DNA of 64,000 nucleotides from Ulota crispa. Lineage: Eukaryota; Streptophyta; Bryopsida; Orthotrichales; Orthotrichaceae. Made by a program: the position numbers and the translations under genes. Shown here in pieces: positions 45,741 to 58,794 of the stretch. The notes under the pieces were generated by a model. The model had not been told where the DNA came from. It ran no database searches and saw only the letters and a list, made by a program, of their open reading frames with translations. How positions within the stretch are numbered: the stretch's first letter is position 1; each line of letters begins with the position of its first letter. The stretch spans positions 20,122,483-20,186,482 of the forward strand of contig OY987249.1 of the NCBI GenBank assembly GCA_963920765.1, read 5' to 3'.

Positions 45741-48700
45741 CACTAGAAGAAAACAGGGTATCCGCGACTAGAGACATGCGACTCCCAGCATTTGTGCCCA
45801 AGTCATTTTGTCCATAAATGACTGGGAGGCGACTAGAGCCAATCCAATTGCCTTGCAGTCGTGTTCACAAATTTGAATCTAAGCTAAGGTTTTGTATTAG
45901 CACCAAGCAAAGCTGGCGTGGAAGTTCATCCAAAGGTGGATCCCACCACGCTGACTATGCATTTCACCAATTTTTGAAAACGTGGCGTTCCAAGATTAGT
46001 TACATACTTGAACGTGGGGTTATAGGATTGGGTGCGTAATTGAAGATTATTCTGGTATATTGCGGGTCTCACAGACATAATACTTTCCACAGTCATCTCC
46101 TAGTCGCGGTGTAGGTTACATGGTAGTCATTTTATGACCATAAGAGTGTCTGATGACTAGAAAGATGTTTGGTTAGAGTCGTGCAATTGTGTATGAGAAA
46201 GAGCAAGGTCATTCAAGAGTTGGTGCCCAGTCCTAGAGTAAGAGTGGGCACATGCTTTAGAGTAGCTTATGAATTTTGCAAACATTCATTTATAGATTCA
46301 AGATTGCGTGACACAAACCATCACTCCAAAGCAACTAAGAAACAACTACATTACAATTGACAAATGTCCATGGGAGTCAATAGTTCCTACTTCAACTTAC
46401 AATACAAATCACATTGAGAGCATGGACAGAGTTTAGAATTTGTGATGTTCCCATAGTGCAATGATTTTGTATTGACGATGTAAAAATATTAGAGTATTGT
46501 GAGCCACTGTCTAATCGTGCCCACCATCCACCTTGCACAATGAACCTAAAGACTCAAGCATACTCTGCCCAATTTTGTGAAAATGAGTACAACACACTCT
46601 ATAAAACACTATGTCACCACAAAAATAGACTTATTAACCTGCAACTTTCAAAAAATTCTTGTCCCAAATGACGCATGAACCCTTTGTGTCTTCAAAGTTA
46701 GTTTGCTCAATATCCATGTGTGAAAACATGAGTTGCACTCCTAGGTGCAAGATCTCTTTAACATCTATTTTAAACCATTGCTCCGCGATCTCTATGTTGT
46801 GGAACTTGTGCTCCCTTGGAATGATGCTAATGGAGCAGGAAGCCAATCATTGCCGGATGGACCTAGGGTTTAAGAGGAACACATCATCACCAACGCAAAG
46901 TTGTCCCTCTTGCATATCACATGGAATCTCAAAGGTGAGTTGCTTAGAGATGTCTCCTGAGATTACCTACAAGAACTCTAGAGGCCAAGTCTAGACACTG
47001 GACATGTGCACAAGCAATGGCAAGAATTATCATACCTTCCGCCATGTCATTTTCATTGGAATGTGTTGCCTCCAGAGAAGATTCCCCCTTGCTGCTCTTG
47101 CTGCTCATGTTGCACAAGTTTCCAACGACCTTTCCACGAGCTTTTCCTTTCTACTGCATTACTGCCTTCCTTGTAGTAGAGCGCAACAAACTACTCCTCC
47201 GTGGTGGCTCCACGGCCTCTTTTGCCTTTGCCTTTGTTTTGTTTGTCTCCCGGCACAAAATGTCACCAACCTGCAAGTTCAAACCAAATTCTCGAATGAA
47301 GTCCTCTTGGACCAAAAGGTACTAGCAACCACAGATAGGATAACAGTTATGGTAAACCGCAACATGCAAAAGAGCTAGAGGCAAAACACTTATTAGAAGA
47401 GGAGGTCAATGGGTAGGATTTAGGGTGAGTACTGGTTTAGAGTTTGTGGGGGTTTAACATTTGGTAGGGTTTGGGCGCTTCTTTATTTAAACCTATTTGG
47501 GCTAAAAAAGAATGCTACACAGACTAGCCCATGTGGATGCCGCGCTACCTTTTGCGCCATCACCAAGGCAATGAAGACAATAATGATGGAAGGCGACCCA
47601 TTCACGACTAACATGCAACTACCAAATAGTTGTGTTTAGACATAGCAGTCACATTCTAGAACTGCCTCACAACCTTGCACAACTAGAGGACAGCTGCACA
47701 TTGAATTGGGCACTTAAATTGAGAACCATGCTTTGCCGCCACCCTAGACATGAGGAAATTGCTACTTGCACTAACAAAAACCGTCCAAGGTTTTGGAATC
47801 CACAGTCTTGGAAGTCAAAGAGGAGAAGTTTGAAGGTTTTATGTCTAAAATTGAAGCACTAATTGGGTATCCTCTTCCTAGAGTATTATAGAAGCACACA
47901 AAAAAAAACCACACATGAAAATGGTAAAGTAGTCTAGGAATGTGTACCTATAGTACTGCCTTAGCGCCAAGGAGGGTTTGCATGCGCTCTTCATTATTGG
48001 CAACCTTCTTGTCCCTCTTAAGTTTGTACTAGGAGCCATTCTCCGGAGGTGGCTCAGCCATGGCGCAGGTGTTGGGCGCTAGAGGGATGGAGACCACAAT
48101 CATGTCCGATTGGGAAGGAACTCGCCTAGAATAGCAGATGCGTGGAGCGGCTATAGGTTATCGCACCCGCACCAAAGGGAGATGACGGTGGCACTTGTGT
48201 TGCTCGCGGCTCCCGCCTAAGGACCTTGCATCTTCTAACTCTGGATGTTGTAGCTTGGGCCCCTTGCTCCTGCCAATGTCGCATATCGCTCTTGGGCTTT
48301 AGGTTAACCTAGCCAGAAGTAGTCATAGCCCAAGCACGTGGTTGGAGTCCAACTAGTGCAAAGATAGAGAGGACCAAACTTGTGGTGCCTCAGGACAATG
48401 GGTTGGTACACTATAGAATGAAAACAATGATGCCTTTTATTGCAGTAACGCCAGGGTCATAATTGAGGTCAATAAAAAGTGGTTCATTCAAATAACCGCT
48501 ACGTGTCCTCTCCTAAATTGAGGGTAAATGTGATTACTGCCTTTGTAAATTGAGGTGCGATAATTGCACCCCAACGACGTCCACCTATGGGCTTGCTTTA
48601 CCATTACTTTGAAATAGTAAAGTACCATGCTATAAATTTGAAGTGGTCACCCACCTTTAAAGGGTATAGGGTTCACCGGACTCCATTGTCATCCTCATGG

Positions 48701-50395
48701 TTTAGGGTTGCAATTTAGGATTTCTTGCTTATGTTTAGATAGGTTTATACCTACCAGAAGTAGGTGGCTAGGTATTGTAAATATTGATTGGCGACTGTAC
48801 AAGCACTCGTGCCAGTTACATTTTTTCATATTGTTGCTAAACACAACTCCAGCACGACTGCTTGCAATCGCGACTGAGTAGTGTTATATCCAAGGCAGAG
48901 AGGATACCATGTGCTGTCTTCTGTAGTCCCTATAATGGTGAGGAGTGCCCGTTGAAATCTAAGCCTCTCGTAGTAGTCATTAAAATATATGCTATCTACT
49001 TAGATGAACCAAAATACATTACTTTTTTTTTTTTGTATAGAGCACCACAATTGTTAGTTTGGGGGGAATTATTTCCCAAAAAGGATTTCAATGATATTGA
49101 GTTTCGTTTCATTAGAATAATTTGTAGATTTGAAGCTTGGTTTTTAATAATTCCTTGAAAGTGTTTCATTGTTGAGGTAAGGGCTTCAAGACATAATCAG
49201 AAACTTGCTTTACAAAAACACACCTGTAAACATAAAATGTAGGAGCCACAAAATTGGGTTGTTTCCCCACTGTATCCCATACATGATTGTTCTCCTTTTG
49301 GGGGACACATGGGATTTTTGGCAATTTTCTAGGGACTCAATTTGTGCCTTCATTTTTTGAAACTTTATGAGAAGATAGAAAGACAAAGTACCTTTCATGC
49401 AATATAATGTTTATTGCAATCTATGCCAAGAAGCAAAAATGCTACCCACATCACCACAAAATTGCGTAGACCGGGTAGCAAATTTTTCTTTACAACAACT
49501 TCAATTATGTTATTTTTTTATTTTTTTCCCAATGATTATATGTTTTTTCCACATTTGAAGCTTTGGTTCATTCCATTTGGACTAATTATGAGAAAGTTAT
49601 GGACATTCCTATTTATTTGGGCAAATTAAGCATGTCCTCGAAAAAAATTACTTGTGAAGTTAATTTTCAAATACAAGTATAATAAATATCCAAAAGCAAT
49701 TGTTCAGGAGGGTGGAGATTACTTGCTAGAACAATAGAACAATCTCACCATTGGGAGTGATGTGTTTGAATACCACTGCACAGCTATAAACAATGTAACT
49801 TCTAATTCAATCTCATGCCCTCTTTGACCTATTTTGTTTTTAGAATTGAATATTCAGAATTCTTTGTTTCAATTAATTCCCAAGGGTCTCCAATTCAATT
49901 TCCAATTGTACAAGCATAAACCTCCAAACTTTGTGGTGTTGCAGTTCTAAGTTAAAGAAGTTCACAGAGAAAAGATCTAGTCATGCAAGGTGCAAGAAAG
50001 TTTATTTTTTACACTTTGAGCACAAATATCTTGCAATATTGGCTTCTTCATGTTGTTGTGCACCAGTCGTGTCTTAGTCACTACACCCAACTGCATAGTT
50101 GTGCACGCGACTAGGAACATACTGCTGTGGGTCCCACTCAGTCGTCAGACTATGACTAGCCATCTGTCCTTGTAAATGAGGATGAAAAAGTGTCTTGGAA
50201 CACACATCGTCATCACATGGACCGTCAGAGTTCATCCAGCAATCATGGTTGCAACTAGGGGATGACTAGCGCGATTTTAGTGATGACGTTGTGGTGCAAT
50301 TACAGAGTTTTCTATGTATCCACAGTCACATCAGCCAAGCAATCACCCTGCAGTCATGGGCCCCCAGTCGCGAATACCCATGTTTTCTTCTAGCG
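45741..50395. mobile_element. CACTA (En/Spm-type) transposon with decayed gene
   Basis: The left end is CACTAGAAGAAAACAGGGTA followed by TCCGCGACT. The right end, complemented, is CGCTAGAAGAAAACATGGGT followed by ATTCGCGACT. The pair matches over about 29 bases, with one change in the terminal CACTA. CACTASAAGAAAA is the usual plant CACTA end. Subterminal regions (45750-46160 and 50040-50395) are crowded with GACTAG and CAGTCG words. The flanking triplets (AAA and TAT) are not identical, so the target duplication has decayed or the right end is slightly misplaced. A different family from the CACTA at 5748-12011. Confidence 0.75.
46634..48070 (-). pseudogene. decayed gene inside the CACTA element
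   Basis: Separate minus-strand pieces look like exons of one gene. An ATG near 48063 opens MAEPPPENGS, then a stop, then YKLKRDKKVANNEERMQTLL. Near 47260-47160 is a basic run (KAKAKEAVEPPRRSSLLRST) and a stop. At 46640-46960 are EIPCDMQEGQLCVGDDVFLL, a stop, then IEQTNFEDTKGSCVIWDKNF. The YKLKRDKKVANNEER pattern resembles the N-terminal region of plant CACTA-associated proteins (the TnpA or Ptta/En-Spm group); this is from memory only. At least three stops show that it is broken. Confidence 0.4.
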
Positions 50396-50527
50396 TATCT
50401 TGGATATGAAAATAAGAGAATCACCATGAAAAACCAAAAAATTCTCTTCCAAAAGGTCCCATGGAAAAAAAGTATTTAGTTGCAAAATGTAGCAAACTTT
50501 GAAATCCCTTATTGATGTGGGTAAAAG

Positions 50528-50817
50528 GGAAATGCTATATTGTGAGCCGAGATCCATGAGCTGTGAGCCACGAGCCTAGATTTTTTGTTAAATAATCAAT
50601 TTCACCTATAATTGTGTATGTAGGGCCTTATAATCATGCTTTTTAAACTTTTATTTTTATTTTTTTATTTTTTATTTTTTATTTTATTTTTTATTTTATT
50701 TATTTTTATTTTTTTAGTTTTTCAATTGATTTTAAGCTCAAAATTGATTCCTACTCACCAAATCTTGGCTCACCGCTCACAAGCTCACCATTTTGTGCTC
50801 ACAAAATAGCGTCGTCC
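50528..50817. mobile_element. Mutator-like MITE, copy 1
   Basis: The ends are GGAAATGCTATATTGTGAGC and, complemented, GGACGACGCTATTTTGTGAG. The sequence GTGGGTAAAAG flanks both sides (50517-50527 and 50818-50828), an 11-bp direct repeat close to the 9-11 bp that Mutator-like elements generate. A long ATTTT tract fills part of the middle. The same family occurs at 62822-63082. Confidence 0.82.
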
Positions 50818-50828
50818 GTGGGTAAAAG

Positions 50829-51455
50829 TGTAAAACATTTATAGTGTTTTTGATACCAACTTCAATATCCACACATTTCAATGTAACATAACAAATTCTA
50901 AAAAAGGATAAGAGTGTTTATTTCTAGAAGTATGTTCACCAAAGCTTTGTTGGTGCTTTAATGCAAGACACCATAAACTAACAAACATTTGGCCACAAAA
51001 TGTCAAATACTGGTTGACTTTGGGTGATGTTAACTTTCTTTTGGCAAATGATAATTCCAATCAAGTTTTGTAATTTTTTTCTTAAAATCTCCATGCTTAA
51101 GGTAGCAGAACCTATAACCATCAAATTAAGGGTTTTCAACATAATGACTATTAATAAACATCTAGAAAATTATAGGATCCTATTAGCAAGGGGAAATGAT
51201 GAGTTTGCACTTTCACATTTATTTTCTAGATACTGTGAGAATAAGTTGTGAATTTTTAAAAAGCTGATTGCAATTGCACCTAATGCCAACACTAAGGTTT
51301 CATGTTCACATGTTGTACATCCTTGTAATTACATCTATTCACTTCCACAGATTTTTCAAGATTTTAGAGGTGGTGGATATAGATACAATGATGGTTATGG
51401 GTGTTGCTACCTTATAGTTACAAAGAGTTTCAACTGGTGTTATGAAAAAAACCCC
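50829..51455. other. intergenic, no gene seen
   Basis: No exon or element end recognised. Confidence 0.4.
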
Positions 51456-52442
51456 TTAACCCCTCATCACCTAAGGTCCAAAGAGGCCTAAAGGCATCTT
51501 TGCTTTTGAAGTGTTGTAAGTTTGAATGCCAATAGAGTATGGAAATCTCAACCATACAATCTTGTAGTGTGCATGTTGTAGATGATGTGAATGAAACGTG
51601 GGGTCATTTGACCACATAGATTGGAAGATTATAATCTTTTAGTGCTTAAAAAAGATGCTGAAATTTTCCTAAAAACACATTTGGAGGTGAAATTTGATAT
51701 CTAAACCTACTCAAATGAAAAAAAAAAAAAAAAAAAAATGTAATGTGATTCAAACCAATATACAAACACATTGGTGAAAGAAAATATCAATGATTATACT
51801 TATTTTGTTGGCAAAATTGTTTTGAAATTTCAAAAATTAGTGAAAAAAGTAGCAAAAAATCACATCTATGGCTAAACCTCCCTCTACTAATATGCTTCTC
51901 ATTCACTCATAACTACTTGGATTGATATGAAATTTTAACCACAGTAACTAGACTAGTATGCGCAACCTTTCCAATAACAAATACTGAAAACCAAGTTTCT
52001 ATGAAGAAGTTATAAACCACCAAAGTTCACTATAACTCAAAAATGTGTGGATTTTGAACTTTGAGTTGCTCCCAAACATTCAAGAAAACTTGGATTGACA
52101 TGAAAATTTTATCACAGTTTCTAGACTTTAAGGGGAAAGAAACTCAACAAATTTCATAGAAAACAAACATTTGATGAAAAAGATACAAGCCCCCAAAATT
52201 GCAACCGTCACAATGCATTGTGGGGAAATCAAATTGACCCTCTGAACTTTGAATGGTTCTCACAAACTCAATATGTCTTATATTAATTTGAAAAATTTAT
52301 CATAGAAACTAGATTAGTATGCGCAAGTTTTTCAACAAATTTTATTAAATTTGGACAATCAACACAAAAGTTATAACACTTCAAGTTGGAGTGATGGCCA
52401 TTTAGAGGACACAAAACGTCCTCTTACGCGATGAGGGGTTAA
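51456..52442. mobile_element. TTAA-flanked MITE, CCCCTCATC subgroup
   Basis: The left end is TTAACCCCTCATCACC. The right end, complemented, is TTAACCCCTCATCGCG. The 987-bp body has three diverged repeats of a unit containing TGAAATTTTAACCACAG / TGAAAATTTTATCACAG and TAGTATGCGCAA, spaced about 150-170 bases apart. A 23-base A run lies at 51719-51740. No coding capacity. Confidence 0.72.
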
Positions 52443-53436
52443 GAGAGAAAAAAACACGGAACTTCCAGAGACCGTCACACGAGTTTTGTTATATTACAAG
52501 GAAGTGGATGGATTATACATCCAGAGTATCTTATTGTTTACGGACTTACAGACTATTGGAGGATCTGTTATCCAATTAACTTTGAATGCTAGCAATTAAG
52601 GGGTGTTATGAATAGTTAATATGGTTGTTAGGTCTTTGTTGTTTTATGTTGTGACACTCTTCAATATGTTCAAATTTGTTGAAATTATAAGCCCCTCAAT
52701 AAGTTGAAATTCCTTGTAACTATAAGTAAGGAGATGTTAGGAAAAAAAGCTAAAAAGACTAATTGAAATTATCATTTGCCAATTTTTTTTAATAGCATCC
52801 AAAGTCAACTATGATTTTACCTTTTGTGGCCAAATGTTTGTTGGTTTATGGTGTTTGCATTGTATTACACAATGTACAAGGAGAGCCAAAAAACAATAAA
52901 AAATCAGCCAAATGAAATGAGGGAAAAACCCATTGAAAACTAAATCAACCAGCTAAAAACCGACTAAAAGTCTGAGAATTTTCTAATTATAGTATATATA
53001 TAGGGAATAGCTCGTGCATGTACTACAAAAACCATATGGAAATGAGAAATGTAGCGGCATTTTATCAAAGTAGCTCAAAAACTCCCCGCACACTGGTACT
53101 ACATACTATCCTTTGAAAAAGGCCAACCACCCGGCCGAGAGATTTATTTTAAAGAAAAACCAACCAAAGACAAAATTAAAAAAACTCTACCCCCCTCCCT
53201 CCCTCAAATAACTACTATATCCCATATCTTATGTGCGTCAAATTGATGTCACATAAATATAAGTATGGGGGTGGGTGAGTGGGTGTTGTATTCTACGACC
53301 CATCTCAATATTTTGACCCAATAAGATATTGACACATGTAAACCTTTCAATTTTTTTGGAAACGTTTATCCACCAATGGCTGAAGGACATGACCCACCAA
53401 TTTTTTCATGTATGGTTTTCAGAATAGACTATTGCG
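52443..53436. other. intergenic, no gene seen
   Basis: AT-rich, with no supported exon. Confidence 0.4.
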
Positions 53437-53527
53437 TTCTGGTATTTTGAGTGACTATCCACTACTACACATCCTCTCTTCTTCTGGTATTTTGAGTGAC
53501 TATCCACTACTACACATCCTCTCTTCT
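53437..53527. repeat. perfect 45-bp tandem duplication
   Basis: The unit starting TTCTGGTATTTTGAGTGACT occurs at 53437 and again at 53482 without a difference, so the duplication is recent. Confidence 0.85.
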
Positions 53528-53682
53528 TCTTTTTTGTTCAAAACACGTATCACAGGGTACGTTGTAAAATTGTAACCTTGGAATCTGTACTATGTGTTAC
53601 TCCATACTGCAAATTCATTGGCAACCTATCGTGTATGCAGAATGACAAAAACATTGTCAAGACCATCTAACATTTATTAAAA

Positions 53683-53993
53683 AGGGAAAATTTCATGGAT
53701 ATCCCTGAAGTTTGCAGTATTTTTATAGACACCTCTGCTTTTTCAGAAATATCATAAATATCTTGGGACAAAAGAATTTAGGCGTTTGATTTTGTTTTGC
53801 ATGCCATTTCCTGTCTTCCTTTGTGCCCACGCATAATAAGAAAGAAGTAGTGTGCACACAAATGGAGAAGAAAATGGCATGCTCAAAACAAACGCTTAGA
53901 ATTTTGGTCCAAGGGTATTTGTGATATTTTTGAAAAAGTAGGGGTATCTATGAAAATATGGCAAACTTTAGGGGTATCCATGAAAATTTCCCT
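53683..53993. mobile_element. foldback MITE, 310 bp
   Basis: The two halves are inverted copies over about 140 bases: AGGGAAAATTTCATGGATAT and, complemented from the right, AGGGAAATTTTCATGGATAC. Inner matches include GCATGCCATTTYCT. No coding capacity. Confidence 0.8.
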
Positions 53994-54007
53994 ACAAAAA
54001 AAGGGAC

Positions 54008-54402
54008 CTACTAATGCGACACCCTAAATTGCTAATGGGACACCCCCTAATAGCATAAATTTGATTTTTAATGAGTTTTTAATGCTAATTTTTTATTTGG
54101 ATCAAAAGATTTATTTCAATTTTATCATTTTAAGGCTATACTAAAAAAAGGTGTGCTTAAATTTGAAACTAAAAACATAGGACTTCTGAGTTACTTAAAG
54201 CAAAAACATATCAAAATATAGTATTATTGCAATAATATTTCAACAAAAATTTATATTTGTCTTGTTTTCTTTCAAGAAGGTGGTAATGTTGTGATTGAAT
54301 GAATGATTGACCACTTTGAGTGAATCTAAATTAGCATTAAAAATCAAATTTATGCTCTTAAGGGGTGTCCCGTTAGCAGTTTAGGGTATTGCCTTAGCAA
54401 TT
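54008..54402. mobile_element. inverted-repeat MITE, about 395 bp
   Basis: The left end has GACACCCTAAATTGCTAATG then GGACACCCCCTAATAGCATA; the right end has the complement of both. The arms are about 90 bases. It lies 15 bases from the preceding foldback MITE and is a different family. Confidence 0.75.
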
Positions 54403-54893
54403 CCCATAAAAAAAAAACATGTTTTGACCTATCTGTTTGGTAATTCAACTGGTGTTACATGTTGCCATATGCCATACCATGCCATGTATTTGTGAAGTTG
54501 TGGGGAAGGTCTAAGGGCATTAGCACCCGCTCGGAAAAATCCGGCCAGCAGCGGGGAAACGCCAACCTCGTAAGTATTGGTTTTGTTTTCATTCCCCATC
54601 TACGCGGCATCTCCCCCAGCTTTTTGCAAACGTTGCCATCCCTGAAATTGTGCACAGTGATTTCCCCTGTTTTGCTGCTATGAAATACAGTCCGGCAATG
54701 GTTTGTCGCTTCCTCGTTATTGTCATGTTATTGTTGACCAATAGAAGGTGCTTTGTAGGTGCTTTGTGCAGATAATACCCAATGACGGCCTCATCTTTGA
54801 ACACGGGGAGCGGACGGGTGTGTTAAACCGCTCACAATGTTGGCTCTTCTTTTGTCGTGACTAGTAAAAGCTTAATTTGCCAGAGTTCCCGTG

Positions 54894-55814
54894 TAGCCCG
54901 TAAAGGACCAAACCTTTTTTTTAGCAACATAGCAATTTTGGGCAGGTACCTGTGATAAGAGATCTTCATATTTTAGGTTGAAATTTTAACAGAATGTGGA
55001 AACCAAGTTTATCTTTCATACGCACTAGATTTCATGACATTTGACAATATGAGTAAGAAGATATAGCCTAATATGTTGTTTTTTTCACTTGATGAGCAAC
55101 CTGGGCAAATTTCACAAAATAGCTTTTTTCAGAAAAATAAATTTGAAATTGGTTTAAGGGATTTATGTGAAAGTGGAAAACTTTGAATAATTCTGTTTTG
55201 ATGAATGAAATGAAAGTTATGAGGAGTTTTTGTTTGTGGGCAATTATGGATTCTCTACTCTAAAATAAACTTTGAAGTCCATTATTTTACTCAATTTTCA
55301 ATTTTTTGGAAAAAAAACAAAACCAAAGGATGGAAATTGTTAATTGCAATATTACATTTGTTGGAATTGGCATTTTTCATTTCCATAATCAAATTCTCAA
55401 CAATTTTGTATTTTGAATCATTCTCTACTTTCTTTCACTTACTATTTTTGTTCCATATGCTTTATAATTCCAAATGATTTGAAACTATTTTGACATGTAC
55501 CCTATTTAGCTAGAATAAGGAATTTAAAGAAGTTCCATCCACACGGCTTTTTTTCCTCAAGAATTCACCTTATGAAAGATAGCTACCCAATTTTTCACAA
55601 GACGTTGCTGAATATTCAAACCCTTGTATCTTCCAATCCACAAGGTGGAAAATTTTGATTTTTTTTTTTCCAAATCTTCCCAAACTATTCTACTACAAGA
55701 CCCTACAGTTACACATGCATAAAAATGTTTTTATTTTCAAATTTGGTTGATGCTCTAAAAATGGTAGTTTTGGAGAGTTTTTGATGAAAACATTACTTGG
55801 ACCTTTAGGGGGTA
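54894..55814. mobile_element. degenerate TTAA-type MITE, long subgroup
   Basis: The ends are CCCGTAAAGGACCA and, complemented, CCCCCTAAAGGTCCA. The body matches 55952-56889 (for example TGAAAGTTATGAGGAGTTTT and AATAAACTTTGAAGTCC). The flanking TTAA has decayed at both ends, so this is likely an older copy. Confidence 0.65.
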
Positions 55815-55951
55815 GGGAAGGTGGAAATTGCTCTCACATTTATAAAAAAACATTGCTAATTAGCATCTAGCTGCTGGGCATGGGATGGGGGATGGGCAAT
55901 TGGGCATCTATTGTTCTTTATTCAGCTTGGTGGATGGGTTCACCAACTAGT

Positions 55952-56889
55952 TTAACCCCTAAAAGACCATTGTCCCTTTGGGGGACAGGTTGGACTTTGG
56001 GCATGTACCTATGGTTAAACTACTTTGTTTGATTTTTTGAAACTTTTATTGAAAGTGGGGAATTCAAAAATCTATGTGGTCATCTAATTTCTTCTTCATT
56101 TCAATATTTGACAAAGAAGTTATGCATGAATTTCAAAAAATTTGGGGAGGACTGCCCATTTGGGCAGCCCAAAAACTTCTTTAAAAATTACATTTTTTTA
56201 AAACTCAAATTTGAAATTGGTTCTTTAGATTTACTTATTCATGAGAAGCTTTTAATTATTCAATTTCAATCAATGACATGAAAGTTACAAGGAGTTTTTG
56301 TTTGCAAGCAGTTATGGAATCTCTACTATAAAATAAACTTTGAAGTCCTTTATTTTACTCAATTTTCAATATTTTGGAAAAAAAATTAAAACAAAGGAAG
56401 TACATTGTTTATCACAACATTTTCACCGTTGGGATTTGCATTTTTCATTTCCATAATTAAATTTTTAGCAATTTAGTGTTTTGACTCATTCTCTACTTTT
56501 GTTTACTTACTATTTTTTCCCATGTGTTGTATAGTTCCAATTGATTTGAAAATTCTCCCACACATACGTAACATGATCTCCTATATGGAAAAAATAAAGC
56601 ACAACTTTGGGTAGAGCAATTTCTTTGTTATAAGAGTGGTCAAAGGCTTTTGAAATTTTTGGGTAGCATGGAAAAAATCTTTTTTTTCACTTTAGATGTA
56701 AATATCTCACTCCTCTCCATTTGGAATGAGCTGATTTTTTTCCCACAAGTACCTCTTCCAATATGGACCAAGATCATACGGCTAGATTTCCCAAAAACAA
56801 AATATAAAATCCCTTTTTTCTAAACCTCCTAAAAGTGGCTGTTTTTAGTGATTTTGACAAAAAAAAGGGCTTGGTCCTTTAGGGGTTAA
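55952..56889. mobile_element. TTAA-flanked MITE, long subgroup
   Basis: TTAACCCCTAAAAGACCA opens it, and its right end, complemented, is TTAACCCCTAAAGGACCA, so the ends differ at one position in 18. The body is related to 54894-55814 and 61264-62578. No transposase frame. Confidence 0.8.
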
Positions 56890-58560
56890 ATTAAAAAACT
56901 ATAAAGTGACCTAGTGCAATTCTCACCCGAAGCTTCTATGCCAAGGGGCTAGGGCTAGATGGCATGCCGTTTGGCTAGCCCCAGCCAAAATGGCATGCCA
57001 TCTGCCCCAGCCAGCTGTAAGCATTTTCTAAGTGACTTGGGACTTGCAATCCAGGTCATCATAGAGTAGTGTCTCCAAGACTCCAACAGTGACGTGGCAA
57101 CTGAAATGGTGCTTTAAAGGGGCTCCCGATGTCGATATTCCAGCCTGTTTCTGTATCTTTTGAGTTTTGACCCCTAAGTAAAACCTACCCAATTATTGTA
57201 CAATGGAGACTGTTGTGGGTTGCATGCCGAGCTTATGCCCTCCTTTTATTGAACTTTTTGGCATCAAGCTCTCATCAACCACTCCGCATGCCTTAAACCA
57301 AAACATTACCATGCACAATATTTTTCCAATGCCACCCTCAATTTCATATACCGATTTATTAAATGAGAACGAAATGTGAAAGGTGTTAGGTGGGGTATAA
57401 ATGGGTGACTATTAAGGCCCTTACAAATTCTCAATGCGTTGTAGCAGTTTTGTTTAGTGGTAGTTCATCTTATCGTACTTTATCACATGAAATGAGATGA
57501 GCAATTTGATATTGCAATTCAATAGAGAAGCACTTCAACTGAGTTGGTTTTAGACTTTTTTGGGGTAGTGTAAGGATACTTATTCGTGAGCTATAGTCTA
57601 AAACAGTAATTGTTTGTAAATTTCAGCTAGGATGCTCATGAACCTTACCTATGATGGTTTGTATTATAAAGAAAAAGGCCATTTAGATTGAGAAATATGT
57701 TTTCACTTGCATATATTTGCATTCACTTTATTTTCAAAAGTAATGTGTGTGTTCTTTAGCATGTTTTCCAAAATGTACATTAAAATGGATGCTAGCATCC
57801 ATATTCACATTAAGGAATACTCATAATCTGAAAAAAATATGTTTAGGCCTTCTACTTTCACCTTCCATCTTCTTTCTTCTAAAAGGGGGCTTGCATATAT
57901 CCATATATTTCCAATAAATATTTCTCATTTATTACACAAAATACATACATTGTGGTATAAACCTAATTGCAATATACATAGTGTGATGACATCAGGAGAT
58001 TAAATTAAAAACAAATGAGACTATTTGATGTGTAAAATTTATAACGCATAACCTAAAAGTGTTCATTACAAGGGTAGTTACCTTTGATGGATTGTAAATT
58101 AGAATGAGTATATAGTAACAATTTCACAAATTTAAAAAAATGTAGGAGATAAGGATGGTTTCACATGCCAACCATCTATGAAGATTTTTCCCAATTAGTT
58201 TATAGTTTTAAATTTATTCTTTTTACCCAAAACAAGAAAGATTCTTCAATTTTGAACAATAAAAAAGACGAATCTTCTACCTTGTCATATTAGGCTTCCA
58301 CCATTAGGCAAGCCATGTAGCTTTGGCAATGCATGGACTTTGTGACCTTCAATGTCTCAATCTTGTAACATGTTGAGTTACTAGGCGAGGATTACAAAGC
58401 TTTGCATTTATGATTTTACAAATCACATATTTGTTGTCCACTGTTTCCAAATTCAAAATTTGGTAAAAATATGAAAGTTTTGCGTTTGCTAGTAGTTTCG
58501 GTATACAAATTCTAAACACATAGAGCATGATTCATAATGGAAACTTCTTAGTCTATACTA
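56890..58560. other. intergenic, no gene seen
   Basis: AT-rich. It includes a repeated GGCATGCCATTTGGC-type word near 56960-57010 (GGCATGCCGTTTGGC, GGCATGCCATCTGCC). No exon recognised. Confidence 0.4.
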
Positions 58561-58794
58561 TTAACCCTTAAATGACAATAGGGCATAGTATATAAGCTAT
58601 TGTATAATTGGCATTTGCTGCCAATAAGAAGTTTTAATTTGGGATCTTAAGTAGTCTACTATATCCGCTTTGATTTATTCCCCAACTTCTTTGTTGATCT
58701 CAAATACAATAAAGGTGTGACTCTATTCCAAATACAAGAAAAACACCTCATATTCTACTGGTTGCAGAGGCTCGCTCAGCCCGTTAGGGGTTAA
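58561..58794. mobile_element. TTAA-flanked MITE, short subgroup
   Basis: The left end is TTAACCCTTAAATGACA and the right end, complemented, is TTAACCCCTAACGGGC. The body is closely related to 2095-2316 and 60199-60428. Confidence 0.78.

Noticed and set aside
48862-48883. Alternative CACTA right end (complement begins CACTACTCAGTCGCG)
   Set aside because: It lacks the AGAAGAAAACA part of the terminal repeat, which is found at 50395.
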